Positions 1-8,568 of a stretch of DNA of 64,000 nt are shown one piece after another. The first letter of the stretch is position 1. Every line of letters starts with the position of its first letter. The position numbers and the translations under genes are program-made. Source of the stretch: DATGUN01 sp035301285 (GTDB lineage Bacteria > Bacillota > Bacilli > Bacillales > Amphibacillaceae); assembly GCA_035301285.1 (NCBI GenBank), contig DATGUN010000012.1, forward strand, positions 1 through 64,000, in the 5' to 3' direction. The notes beneath the pieces are model-generated. The model was not told where the DNA came from. It was given only the letters and a program-made list of their open reading frames with translations, and did not search any database.

Positions 1-2
1 AG

Positions 3-1172
3 AGCACCATTTTTGATATGGCATCTATTTCTAAACTGTTCACTGCTGTATCGGTCATGCAATTATGGGATCAAGGTTATTTTGATTTAGATGATCCGAT
101 GGCTGATTATCTTCCGGAATATGATACAAGTGAAAAGCGAGATATTACAATCAAGCAATTGTTGACGCATACGTCCGGGGAAAAACCAGGTCCGTCCGGC
201 AATTTGTATGAAATGGACGGTGATCGTGATGAATTGTTGACGTACGTCATGGAAGAACCTCTGGAAAATGTACCGGGCGAGGCTTATGTATATAGCGACA
301 TCAACTATATCACGTTAGGTGTTTTTGTGGAACGACTGAGTGGTGAACGTGAAGATGATTATGTTAAAAAGCATATCCTTGATCCTTTAGGGATGTCAGA
401 TACGATGTATAACCCTTCTGACGAGTTAAGGTCCCGGATTGCGGCGACTGAATACCAACCGTGGACCGAAAGAGGGCTTGTGTGGGGAAGTGTGCATGAT
501 GAAAAAGCTTGGGCACTTGACGGTGTAGCTGGACATGCTGGGGTGTTCAGTTCTGCGCCTGACATGGACATATTTGCTCAAATGTTGATGAATGAAGGCA
601 CTTATCAAGAGGAACAAATCGTTTCCAAAGAGGCGTTTGATCTGATGAATACCAATTGGAATGAGGCTTTCCCGGACCAAGAACATGGTTTGGGATGGGA
701 CTTGAATCAAGATTGGTACATGGATGTTTTAGCTGAGGAAGATACACTGGGGCATACAGGATTTACAGGGACATCCATCGTAGTAAGTCCAGAATTGGAA
801 ACGGTGGTTATCTTGCTGACGAATAATGTCCATCCAACACGTGATAATCCGACGACAAATCCTATCCGGAAACAAACAGCGGCACAAACGGCTAGTTCTG
901 TTTATGCATGGGATGCAGGGATGATGCAACGAATGGTTGATCGCTTCAAAGATTTAGATGATATTTCAGATGATGCGACGGCAAGATTGCTTGATACACA
1001 TCTAGCTGCGGTGAAGCAGTTTGAGGAAACAAATCAACCGGAAAAAGTTTTGAAGCATTTGGATGGCTTCCAGGATCTTTTGGAAATCCAATATGAAGAA
1101 AACCGGATTTCCGACACGGCCTATGAAACGCTCCAACAGGACACTGCATACCTGATGAGCGATTGGAAATAA
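3..1172 (+). CDS. Beta-lactamase-like serine hydrolase with C-terminal FIMAH-like module (5' end cut by window)
   Basis: The frame is open from base 3, so the true start lies upstream and the Met at base 18 is internal. It reads STIFDMASISK, the classic active-site block of class C beta-lactamase/DD-peptidase-like hydrolases, with SxxK as catalytic Ser-Lys. A YSDIN segment fits the YxN motif and HTGFTGTS fits the KTG-like motif. The last 65 or so residues form a separate helical acidic module (LDTHLAAVKQF, VLKHLDGF) that recurs at the ends of the NagZ and NamZ proteins near 23.6 and 25.2 kb. In B. subtilis a related gene (ybbE) sits beside nagZ and namZ in muropeptide recovery, so a role in peptidoglycan turnover at the cell surface is inferred. 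Substrate is unproven; an esterase or peptidase role is also possible. Confidence 0.85.
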   Translation, partial: STIFDMASISKLFTAVSVMQLWDQGYFDLDDPMADYLPEYDTSEKRDITIKQLLTHTSGEKPGPSGNLYEMDGDRDELLTYVMEEPLENVPGEAYVYSDINYITLGVFVERLSGEREDDYVKKHILDPLGMSDTMYNPSDELRSRIAATEYQPWTERGLVWGSVHDEKAWALDGVAGHAGVFSSAPDMDIFAQMLMNEGTYQEEQIVSKEAFDLMNTNWNEAFPDQEHGLGWDLNQDWYMDVLAEEDTLGHTGFTGTSIVVSPELETVVILLTNNVHPTRDNPTTNPIRKQTAAQTASSVYAWDAGMMQRMVDRFKDLDDISDDATARLLDTHLAAVKQFEETNQPEKVLKHLDGFQDLLEIQYEENRISDTAYETLQQDTAYLMSDWK

Positions 1173-1185
1173 ATAATAGGACAGG

Positions 1186-1213
1186 GGGGACAGGTCGACT
1201 GTCCCCTTTTTTT
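1186..1213 (+). terminator. Intrinsic terminator of the beta-lactamase-like gene
   Basis: An 8-bp stem GGGGACAG / CTGTCCCC with loop GTCGA is followed directly by seven T. It lies 14 bases after the stop codon. Confidence 0.85.
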
Positions 1214-1299
1214 GGCAATACCGGTAAACTCTATGCTCTCGGTTTTCATTTAAGTCAAGTCCGGGAGAAATGGAGGATATAACCTGTCCCTCATCCTAT

Positions 1300-2382
1300 T
1301 CATTTTGTCCAGCCGCGTTCGTATTGTGGAGGTGTATCCAGATAATCTTGCTGGTGGACATCTTGTGCGGCTCTTAGTGGGAAATAAGGATCTCTCAGCA
1401 TTTCCCTGCCCATGAGCACGATGTCAGCACGCCCGTTGCGAATGTGATCATCCGCTTGCATGCCTTGGTTGATTAAACCGACAGCCGCGGTTCTGATATT
1501 GGCGGAATGGCGGATTTTTTCGGCGAAAGGCACTTGGTAACCCGGTCCTACATCAATGGATGGGTCGGGGGTATTTCCGCCGGAGCTGCAATCGATCAAA
1601 TCGACACCTTCCTTTTTCAAACGTTTGGCGAGTTCAACAGAATCGTCAATCGTCCAGCCGCCTTTTACCCAATCTGAAGAGGATAGGCGAACTGTAAATG
1701 GCAAGTTATCTGGCCATTCCTGTTTCATTAAATGAACGGTTTCCAATACGAATCGAATCCGGTTGTCGAAACTCCCACCGTATTGATCGGTTCGTTTATT
1801 CGATAGCGGCGAATAAAAGCTGTGTGCCAAATAACCATGTGCTGCATGAAATTCAACCCACTTAAAGCCTGCCTGGCGCGCTCTGATGGTTGCTGTACGA
1901 AACGCTTCTTGGATGTCCCGGATAGCCTTTGTTGTCAATGCTTGTGGCATACGATGATTATCTGAAAAGGGAATGGCACTTGGTCCGATAATATCCCATC
2001 CCCCTTGATCATTGGGAACATTAATGCCTTGCTTATCTTTTTTCCAAGGAGCAAATGTTGATGCTTTCCTGCCGGCATGTGCCAATTGAATGCCAGGCAC
2101 AGCGCCTTGTTCTTCAATAAATGCGGTTATTCGCTTGAATGCGTCAATATGTTTATCGGAATAGATGCCTAAGTCATCAGGTGAGATGCGTCCGTGTTGT
2201 TCGACTGCCGAGGCTTCCGCAATAATCAATCCCGCACCACCGACAGCCCGTGAACCAAGATGAACGAGGTGCCAATCGTTCGGAACCCCGTCCTCTGCAC
2301 TATATTGGCACATTGGCGATACGCCGATTCTATTTCGTAAAGTGATATCTTTGATCGTAAGTGGAGAAAAAAGATGTGGCAA
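1300..2382 (-). CDS. namA: NADPH dehydrogenase NamA, old yellow enzyme family (YqjM type)
   Basis: This is an FMN-dependent ene-reductase with a TIM-barrel fold, 360 residues against about 338 for B. subtilis YqjM. The N-terminus reads LFSPLTIKDITLRNRI, then PMCQYS carrying the YqjM-type Cys25 and Tyr27 that tune the flavin and bind substrate. The substrate-binding His pair lies in EFHAAHGYL and is followed by SPLSNKRTD. The C-terminus YERGW carries the Arg that reaches into the partner subunit's active site in YqjM. These enzymes reduce activated C=C bonds of enones and nitro compounds and are tied to detoxification and oxidative stress. It is monocistronic with its own promoter. The ATG follows a GAGGAGG site at ordinary spacing. 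Confidence 0.93.
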   Translation of the reverse strand: MPHLFSPLTIKDITLRNRIGVSPMCQYSAEDGVPNDWHLVHLGSRAVGGAGLIIAEASAVEQHGRISPDDLGIYSDKHIDAFKRITAFIEEQGAVPGIQLAHAGRKASTFAPWKKDKQGINVPNDQGGWDIIGPSAIPFSDNHRMPQALTTKAIRDIQEAFRTATIRARQAGFKWVEFHAAHGYLAHSFYSPLSNKRTDQYGGSFDNRIRFVLETVHLMKQEWPDNLPFTVRLSSSDWVKGGWTIDDSVELAKRLKKEGVDLIDCSSGGNTPDPSIDVGPGYQVPFAEKIRHSANIRTAAVGLINQGMQADDHIRNGRADIVLMGREMLRDPYFPLRAAQDVHQQDYLDTPPQYERGWTK

Positions 2383-2416
2383 AATGAAATCCTCCTCATT
2401 TTAATTGTATCTATGT

Positions 2417-2446
2417 ATTATACAAGGAATGCACTGAATGGGTCTA
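2417..2446 (-). promoter_or_regulatory. Likely sigma-A promoter of namA
   Basis: On the minus strand TAGACC (-35, 2446-2441) and a perfect TATAAT (-10, 2422-2417) are 18 bases apart, about 35 bases upstream of the namA start codon. Confidence 0.6.
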
Positions 2447-2683
2447 GCAACCCGTTATGGGGCGATAGGATGTGAGATGAGGAGCGGGTCCACCGTTTCT
2501 TTTCTGACTGACATTTCATGTATTTTGTTTCAGCTTTATTTGGATCAAGCTTATGGAAAGCAGGGTAGTAGACACGTCCTTCGTCTTCCATCTTCCCAAG
2601 GAACAATGCTTGTCTGTGCTGTTTGGGTATGGTATTTTTGATTAGGAATATGCCAGCTATATTTTATGGGAAGGGGCTATTCA

Positions 2684-4075
2684 GTGAATAATACAAAAAA
2701 GCACGCTATACCTGACGCTTTTGTCATTTTATTTGTTTTGCTCGTATTGGCGTGGCTTTTCAGCTATGTCATTCCATCCGGTTCGTTTTCCGTCAATGAG
2801 GATACGGGCATTGTCGAGCCCGGAAGTTATTCCCATGTTGCCTCGCCATCGCTTGGTATCATGGACATTTTTTTGGCTGTGCAGGAGGGGCTTATCAAAT
2901 CCGCCAACCTGATTTTTCTTGTATTGATCATGGGTGGCGCGATAGCCGTCATGGAAAAGCCAGGGACCATCAATGCGGGAATACGTGTCCTGATTGATAA
3001 AACCCAAAACAGCAAGTTCAAGCTCATTGGTGCGATGACGCTCATTTTCGGTATCATCGCAGCTTTTGGAGTGAATGCAAATGTGATTGTCATCCCATTT
3101 ATACCGATGGGAATCATGTTAGCCAAAGAATTGAAATTGGATGCCCTGACAGGTGTGGGTATCGTTTATCTTGGGTCATTTGCGGGGGCAGCTGCAGCCG
3201 TGTTCGATCCGATCATTTTAGGTGTGGCCCAGGAAATAGCAGGTCTGCCATTATTTTCAGGGGCACTGTTTCGGTTGGCGATTTTTGTTGTTTTGATCAC
3301 AGCTACAATGATATATATTGTACGGTATGTTAAAAAAATTTCCTCGAATCCAGACAAAAGTCTCATGGGCGATGAACGCTTCAGCGACCAGCCTGTAAGC
3401 GATGATTCGGAAGAGGTCCTTTCATTTACAAAGACACATAAAATATTGATTCTTTTCTTTTTCCTATGTATCGGATTATTTATATACGGTTCTTTGTCAT
3501 GGGAGTGGGGCGTCAATGAACTGGCCGCCGTTTTCATCATCAATGCGATTGGGAGTGCATTTATTGCACGTATTAATCCTAACTTGATGGTAAAAACATT
3601 CATGTCTGGGGCGAAAAATATTTTGTATGCAGCGCTGATTATCGGTCTGGCGCGTGCTATCATCGTTTTGATGGAAAATGGACTTATATTGGATACACTC
3701 GTACATATGATTTTTGTGCCACTCAGTCATTTGACACCCGCGCTTGGCGCAGTGGCCATGTTTTTGTTCAATCTTGTTTTCAATATTATTGTTCCGTCTG
3801 GAAGTGGACAAGCGGCTGTAGTGATGCCTGTCATGACGCCACTAGCAGACATGCTTGACTTGACGCGACAAACCGCAGTCGTTGCATTTAAACTGGGTGA
3901 CGGTATCACAAATATGATCACTCCGATTTCAGGTGTCCTTATGGCGGTGCTGGCCATCGGTGGTGTGCCTTATACAAAATGGGTGCGGTTTACATTACCA
4001 CTCGTGGGAATCTGGACCATCATTGGTATCATTTTTGTTATATTGGCCGTGGGTATTGGTTATGGTCCATTTTGA
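2684..4075 (+). CDS. YfcC-family permease (DcuC/ArcD-like C4-dicarboxylate or amino acid carrier)
   Basis: A polytopic membrane protein of 463 residues with about twelve hydrophobic segments and a short soluble loop near residues 225-250. It begins with the family-typical IPDAFVILFVLL...VIPSGSF opening and contains repeated FGVNANVIV and VPSGSGQAAVVMP re-entrant-like segments that mark the DcuC/YfcC superfamily. Members exchange or import dicarboxylates, arginine/ornithine or other amino acids; the substrate here cannot be read. I prefer the GTG at 2684 because a GGGAAGGGG site lies 8-9 bases before it; an in-frame ATG at 2666 has no such site. It precedes the T-box/ilvE region but is separated from it by a hairpin and a new promoter. 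Confidence 0.85.
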   Translation: MNNTKKHAIPDAFVILFVLLVLAWLFSYVIPSGSFSVNEDTGIVEPGSYSHVASPSLGIMDIFLAVQEGLIKSANLIFLVLIMGGAIAVMEKPGTINAGIRVLIDKTQNSKFKLIGAMTLIFGIIAAFGVNANVIVIPFIPMGIMLAKELKLDALTGVGIVYLGSFAGAAAAVFDPIILGVAQEIAGLPLFSGALFRLAIFVVLITATMIYIVRYVKKISSNPDKSLMGDERFSDQPVSDDSEEVLSFTKTHKILILFFFLCIGLFIYGSLSWEWGVNELAAVFIINAIGSAFIARINPNLMVKTFMSGAKNILYAALIIGLARAIIVLMENGLILDTLVHMIFVPLSHLTPALGAVAMFLFNLVFNIIVPSGSGQAAVVMPVMTPLADMLDLTRQTAVVAFKLGDGITNMITPISGVLMAVLAIGGVPYTKWVRFTLPLVGIWTIIGIIFVILAVGIGYGPF

Positions 4076-4113
4076 TGTGGTATGTGGTCACTCCCCTCGC
4101 ATCGCTTAAGGAG

Positions 4114-4136
4114 AAAGGGCCTTCTGGGGGTCCTTT
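4114..4136 (+). terminator. Weak hairpin after the YfcC-like gene
   Basis: AAAGGGCC pairs with GGTCCTTT (one G-U pair). A T-rich stretch follows only after a gap, so termination is plausible rather than certain. Confidence 0.4.
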
Positions 4137-4231
4137 ATAAGACCGTTTTTGTGGTCAGCATCGCTCAGCGCTTAGGTGTTCCTTTACAGAGGGAGCTTTC
4201 ATGTCCTAAAAAAACTTTTTCCGTAAAACGG

Positions 4232-4260
4232 TTGACCAAATGAAAACTTTGGTATAGTAT
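4232..4260 (+). promoter_or_regulatory. Sigma-A promoter of the T-box/ilvE transcript
   Basis: TTGACC (4232-4237) and TAGTAT (4255-4260) are separated by 17 bases. A TATAAT also overlaps at 4258-4263 but with 20-base spacing. It lies just upstream of the first T-box leader. Confidence 0.7.
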
Positions 4261-4321
4261 AATGAACAATATCAAAAAAACCAATGGATTCTGTTTCATG
4301 AAACGAATACCACAACGTTAT

Positions 4322-4626
4322 AGAATAATACTAAGACGGGAATTTGGAATAAGGTCTGATGTATATACAGAGATCCAAGGCGGCTGAAAACTTGGAAATA
4401 CCACTTATTCCAATCTCATCCCTGAGTGCAATGACTGAAAGGGTTATATCGAGTAGGCATTGCCGGGTGCCCATGTCGCACCTGTTATCAAAATAAGGCT
4501 ATGAAAGCCTATGAGGCAGTACTTGAAAGAGTGTTGCAAACTTGGGTGGTACCGAGGAAATGAAGACCGTTTTCTCCCCAATAATTCTGATTATTCAAGG
4601 ATTTTGGGGGAAAAGGGTCTTTTTTG
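4322..4626 (+). promoter_or_regulatory. T-box riboswitch 1 of a tandem pair (probably leucine-responsive)
   Basis: The leader carries the T-box sequence GGGTGGTACCGAG (4544-4556), the AGAGA-like segment near 4369 and GGCTG near 4382. Its Stem I arms TGGAATAAG / CTTATTCCA are perfectly complementary. It ends in an intrinsic terminator: AAGACC..TTCTCCCC pairs with GGGGGAAAA..GGTCTT followed by a T run. T-boxes bind uncharged tRNA and switch the terminator to an antiterminator. In the specifier loop the 3' strand reads AATCTCATCCC. CUC (Leu, 4415-4417), followed by A, fits the usual position best; AUC (Ile, 4413-4415) is the alternative. The downstream gene ilvE supports either. Confidence 0.95.
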
Positions 4627-4784
4627 TGTTGTCCACCATAGATATTGAAAGAAAATGAGTGATTTCCGCGGGACGATGGTTGATTATGGGCATTGCCCTT
4701 TGATCATCACTATGGAAAGTATCCATAGTCATCAGGCATAGGTATCAAATTGTAAGTCAAATGATGTATGATGAAAAATCACAT

Positions 4785-5094
4785 AATATAACGCTATGAC
4801 GGGAATTTGGATATGTATCACGTAATTACAGAGATTTGGGGCTGGCTGAGATCCCAGAATTACAACATATTGCAATCTCATCCCTGAGTGCAATGTTGAA
4901 AACACATATGCTAGTAAACATTGCCGGGTGCTGGTAAGGCACTCGTTATCAAATCCGGGCTATTGAAAGCTCCTGAGGCAGTACTCGAAAGGGTACATGC
5001 GAATCTGGGTGGTACCGAGAAAACAAGATTCTTTTCTCCCCAAAATTCTGATTACTTGCGGATTTTGTGGGACGAGAAGAATCTTTTATTTTTA
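4785..5094 (+). promoter_or_regulatory. T-box riboswitch 2 of a tandem pair (probably leucine-responsive)
   Basis: A second, diverged copy of the same leader. It has the same ACGGGAATTTGG start, the same CAATCTCATCCCTGAGTGC specifier block, the core GGGTGGTACCGAG (5007-5019), and its own terminator (AAGATTCTTTTCTCCCC against GTGGGACGAGAAGAATCTT, then ATTTTT). No convincing separate promoter was found between the two copies. A transcript from 4232 would therefore have to pass both switches before reaching ilvE. The upstream copy is followed by no gene of its own. Confidence 0.93.
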
Positions 5095-5260
5095 TGCAAG
5101 AAAGGGGGCTTGCGATGATTATCGAAGCAATATGTGAGGTAGAGCATTGGGAAAGCCGATGTAAGTGGAGAAGGTTTAGATGAGGAACATGAAACGTAAA
5201 GTGTAGACTTCGGTCATATGTATGTAAGTGACGTCATTTTACAGCAAAGGAATGGTGAGC

Positions 5261-6358
5261 ATGGAACAACAAAAAATCAGATGGGAACTTTCGACAACGC
5301 GCAAAGAAAAACCGGCAGACGATCAGTTGGCCTTTGGCAGAAATTTTACGGATCATATGTTTACGATGGATTATACGACGGAATTCGGATGGCATAATCC
5401 GCAAATCAAACCGTATCAATCGCTTACGATCGACCCTTCCGCAATGGTTTTCCATTACGGGCAATCCGTGTTCGAGGGCATGAAGGCTTACCTTACAGTT
5501 GACGGGGATGTTCAGCTGTTTCGTCCGGAAAAAAATATGCAGCGTCTCAATCATTCAAATGACAGATTATGTATACCACATGTCGATGAGGACTTTGCTT
5601 TATATGCGATCCAGGAGCTTGTCGCTTTGGAAAAAGATTGGATTCCAAAAGCAGATGGCACATCGCTTTATATTCGTCCGTTTATCATTTCGTCCGAGCC
5701 TTTTCTGGGTGTGGCCCCATCGCATCACTATCAGTTTATAGTGATTCTATCGCCTGTAGGAGCGTATTATGAAGAAGGCATCAACCCAGTGAAAATTGCG
5801 GTTGAAAATCATTATGTGCGGGCAGTCACCGGAGGGACAGGTGAAGCTAAAACGGGAGGAAATTATGCATCCAGTCTGAAGGCGCAAGAGCTAGTGGCTG
5901 ATGAAGGGTATGCACAGGTGCTTTGGTTGGATGGCATTGAGCATAAATATGTTGAAGAAGTCGGAAGCATGAATGTGTTTTTCAAAATCGACGGAGAAAT
6001 TGTAACGCCAGCTTTGAACGGGAGTATTCTTGAGGGCGTTACCCGAAATACGGCAATCCAACTGCTGAAGTATTGGGGATATTCCGTAACAGAGCGGAAA
6101 ATTTCCATGGATGAATTGTATCAGGCTCATGAGGCGGGCACGTTGGAGGAAGCCTTTGGAACTGGAACAGCCGCGGTCATCTCACCGATTGGTCAATTAA
6201 GCTGGGATGATACACATATGGTCATCAATAACAGTCAGACAGGTCCGGTCGCTAAAAGGTTGTATGACACCATTACCGGCATCCAGTATGGGACGGAAAC
6301 AGATCCATTCGGCTGGGTCGTCAAAGTAGAAACAAACATGCGCAAAGAAGTTGGCTAG
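5261..6358 (+). CDS. ilvE: Branched-chain amino acid aminotransferase (class IV PLP fold)
   Basis: Converts leucine, isoleucine or valine and 2-oxoglutarate to the branched 2-oxo acids and glutamate, or the reverse in biosynthesis. The protein has the IlvE opening FGRNFTDHMF and the FHYGQSVFEGMKAY block. The PLP-binding lysine is about residue 207 in NYASSLKAQE, followed by LWLDG and EVGSMNVFF. Length 365 matches bacterial BCATs. An in-frame ATG at 5228 exists, but 5261 is chosen because the conserved N-terminus starts there and AAAGGA precedes it at 9 bases. Regulation is by the two T-boxes upstream. livJ follows after 151 bases without a strong terminator, so readthrough into the importer is possible. 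Confidence 0.95.
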   Translation: MEQQKIRWELSTTRKEKPADDQLAFGRNFTDHMFTMDYTTEFGWHNPQIKPYQSLTIDPSAMVFHYGQSVFEGMKAYLTVDGDVQLFRPEKNMQRLNHSNDRLCIPHVDEDFALYAIQELVALEKDWIPKADGTSLYIRPFIISSEPFLGVAPSHHYQFIVILSPVGAYYEEGINPVKIAVENHYVRAVTGGTGEAKTGGNYASSLKAQELVADEGYAQVLWLDGIEHKYVEEVGSMNVFFKIDGEIVTPALNGSILEGVTRNTAIQLLKYWGYSVTERKISMDELYQAHEAGTLEEAFGTGTAAVISPIGQLSWDDTHMVINNSQTGPVAKRLYDTITGIQYGTETDPFGWVVKVETNMRKEVG

Positions 6359-6509
6359 AGCAGGGGACGTGAACTTGTCCCTTGCCACATCTTTTGAAGT
6401 AAAAAGGTAGGGCGCGGTCCAATAGGTTTTAGTTTTCTTGTTTATCATTTTATCGGGACAGTGGACCCGTTCTTCTGTCCCAAATTTCAGAATAGGGAGG
6501 AAAATTTTC

Positions 6510-7658
6510 ATGAAATCAGTATTCAAAATATTCACGCCGTCTATGATGGTTCTGTTACTACTGACACTTGTGGCGTGTGGTGATCAATCAACAAATGCAT
6601 CAGGTGATGATTCCGATGCGGATGTATCAGCGACTATCGGTGTCGTGACATATGAAAGTGGAGAAGGTGCAGCATACGGGGAAGCCATCAAAGGTGGACT
6701 TGAGCTTGCACAGCAAGAAATCAATGATCAGGGAGATGTACATATTGAACTGGAAATCGAGGATTCGGCGGGTGAGACAGAACAGGCTATTTCCGCTGCT
6801 CAAAAACTGATGAATGATGATGACGTTTCTGCAATCATCGGTCCAACACTCAGTGGCGAAATGCAGGCAGTCGCGCCTGTTGCCGATAAGAATGGTATTC
6901 CTATCCTGGGAACCTCGACAACCGCAGAAGGTATTCCTCAAATAGGGGACTATGTATTCAGGGATTCGATTCCAGAGACGATGGCTGTTCCGGCGGCAGT
7001 TGAAGCAGCAGTGGATGAATATGATGCCGAGACGGTAGCCGTCATGTACGGAGACGATGATGAGTACACCAAAACCGGTTATGAAGCGATGGAAAAGGCA
7101 ATCGATGAATTGGATCTGGACGTATTGACTACCGAGACATTCCAAAAAGGACAATCAGACTATAAGTCTATTTTATCGAACATCAAAGACCTGGATCCGG
7201 ATCTTATCCTGACGTCCGCTTTTTATAATGAAGGAGCCGTTATCATGAAACAGGCCAGGTCAGCTGGGATTGATACACCGTTTGTAGGCGGAAATGGTTT
7301 CAATTCTCCTGAAGTCATCGAAATTGCCGGCGATTCGAGTGATGGCTTGATTGTCGGAACACCATATTTTGCTGAAAGTGACGATCCGGATGTCGAAGAA
7401 TTCGTTGAAAATTATACAGATGAAGTCGGAAAAGCACCTGACCAATTCGCAGCACAGGCATATGACGGTTTGTATATTGTAGCCGAGGCGCTAGAGCGTG
7501 CCGGAGATAATGACCGTGATGCACTACGCGATGCCCTCAGTGAAACAGAAGATTTCGACGGGGTACTTGCGAACATTTCCTTTGATGAAGATGGAGATGT
7601 CGTAATGGATCCACAAGTCCTTGAAATCAAAGATGGTGAGTTCCAGTTATTTGAGTAA
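6510..7658 (+). CDS. livJ: Branched-chain amino acid ABC transporter, substrate-binding lipoprotein
   Basis: Extracellular receptor of the importer. It has a basic start MKSVFKIF, a hydrophobic stretch and lipobox LVAC, so it should be cleaved and lipidated at Cys near residue 20. The mature part is the two-lobed LivJ/Peripla_BP_6 fold: IGVVTYESGEGAAYG, the IGPTLSGEMQAVAP block, TSTTAEGIP and QAYDGLYIV. At 382 residues it is normal for the family. The surface is very acidic, as in halophile exported proteins. The ATG at 6510 follows AGGGAGG; the open frame upstream to 6438 lacks a site and would bury the signal peptide. First gene of livJHMGF. Confidence 0.93.
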   Translation: MKSVFKIFTPSMMVLLLLTLVACGDQSTNASGDDSDADVSATIGVVTYESGEGAAYGEAIKGGLELAQQEINDQGDVHIELEIEDSAGETEQAISAAQKLMNDDDVSAIIGPTLSGEMQAVAPVADKNGIPILGTSTTAEGIPQIGDYVFRDSIPETMAVPAAVEAAVDEYDAETVAVMYGDDDEYTKTGYEAMEKAIDELDLDVLTTETFQKGQSDYKSILSNIKDLDPDLILTSAFYNEGAVIMKQARSAGIDTPFVGGNGFNSPEVIEIAGDSSDGLIVGTPYFAESDDPDVEEFVENYTDEVGKAPDQFAAQAYDGLYIVAEALERAGDNDRDALRDALSETEDFDGVLANISFDEDGDVVMDPQVLEIKDGEFQLFE

Positions 7659-7679
7659 ACAAGAAGAGGGTGAGCTATT

Positions 7680-8552
7680 TTGTTTTTGGAACAGTTGATC
7701 AATGCCGTTACAATCGGCAGTATCTATGCAATTGTAGCGCTTGGATATACACTTGTTTTTGGTGTGTTGGGCATTATCAATATGGCCCACGGAGAAATAT
7801 TCATGTTTGGTGCATTTATGGGCGTTGTTGTGACAAGTACACTGGGAGGGCCGCTTTGGCTTGCCTTCCTAGTGGCTATCCTGCTCTCGGCATTCATGGG
7901 ATATCTATTGGAACAATTTGCATTACGCCCGTTACGCCGTCAAAAAGATGTGTCACACTTGGCTCCACTGATCAGCACCATTGGGGTCTCGATTTTTTTG
8001 GAAAATCTGGCGAAAGAACTATTTGGTGCAGGGAATCATCCTGTCGCCAATTCGTTTTCTGAAGCTTATGTTACGTTGGGATCGATTAATGTGTATTATG
8101 TGCAAATCTTCATATTTGGCATAGCGGTCGTTCTCATGATGGCTTTGTCTTTTTGGCTTTCTAAAACAAAAGGCGGAAAAGCGCTCCGGGCTACAGCTGA
8201 AAATTTGGAAACGGCAAGTCTTTTGGGTATCAACACCAAAAAAATGATTACACTGACGGTTGTGATTGCATCGGTCATGGGAGGTATTGCCGGTATTTTG
8301 GTCGGAATGGCTTTCAGTTCGGTCAATCCACAAATGGGGTTATCAATCGGTCTGAAAGGATTGGCGATTATCATACTCGGTGGCATGGGAAGCGTAAGGG
8401 GTGCTGTTGTAGGTGGCATGATACTTGGCATCTCGGAAACACTTGTCGTTGTTTTAGGGTATTCTGGTTTCCGTGATTCGATTGCGTTTATCATCATTAT
8501 CGTCATCATACTGTTGCGACCACAAGGTCTATTCGGTCAAAAGGCAGCCTGA
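7680..8552 (+). CDS. livH: Branched-chain amino acid ABC transporter permease LivH
   Basis: Integral membrane permease of 290 residues with about eight transmembrane segments. The LivH signature GYTLVFGVLGIINMAHGE is present near the N-terminus, and the EAA-like loop region (KALRATAENLETASLLGIN) follows in the C-terminal half, where the ATPase docks. The start is TTG, placed 8-10 bases after AAGAGGGTGA and 22 bases after livJ; no ATG is better placed. It pairs with LivM to form the channel. Confidence 0.93.
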   Translation: MFLEQLINAVTIGSIYAIVALGYTLVFGVLGIINMAHGEIFMFGAFMGVVVTSTLGGPLWLAFLVAILLSAFMGYLLEQFALRPLRRQKDVSHLAPLISTIGVSIFLENLAKELFGAGNHPVANSFSEAYVTLGSINVYYVQIFIFGIAVVLMMALSFWLSKTKGGKALRATAENLETASLLGINTKKMITLTVVIASVMGGIAGILVGMAFSSVNPQMGLSIGLKGLAIIILGGMGSVRGAVVGGMILGISETLVVVLGYSGFRDSIAFIIIIVIILLRPQGLFGQKAA

Positions 8553-8568
8553 TGTTAGGAGGAAAGTC

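Noticed and set aside
4921..5118. 65-codon plus-strand open frame
   Set aside because: It lies across the second T-box antiterminator and terminator; the RNA structure explains the sequence.
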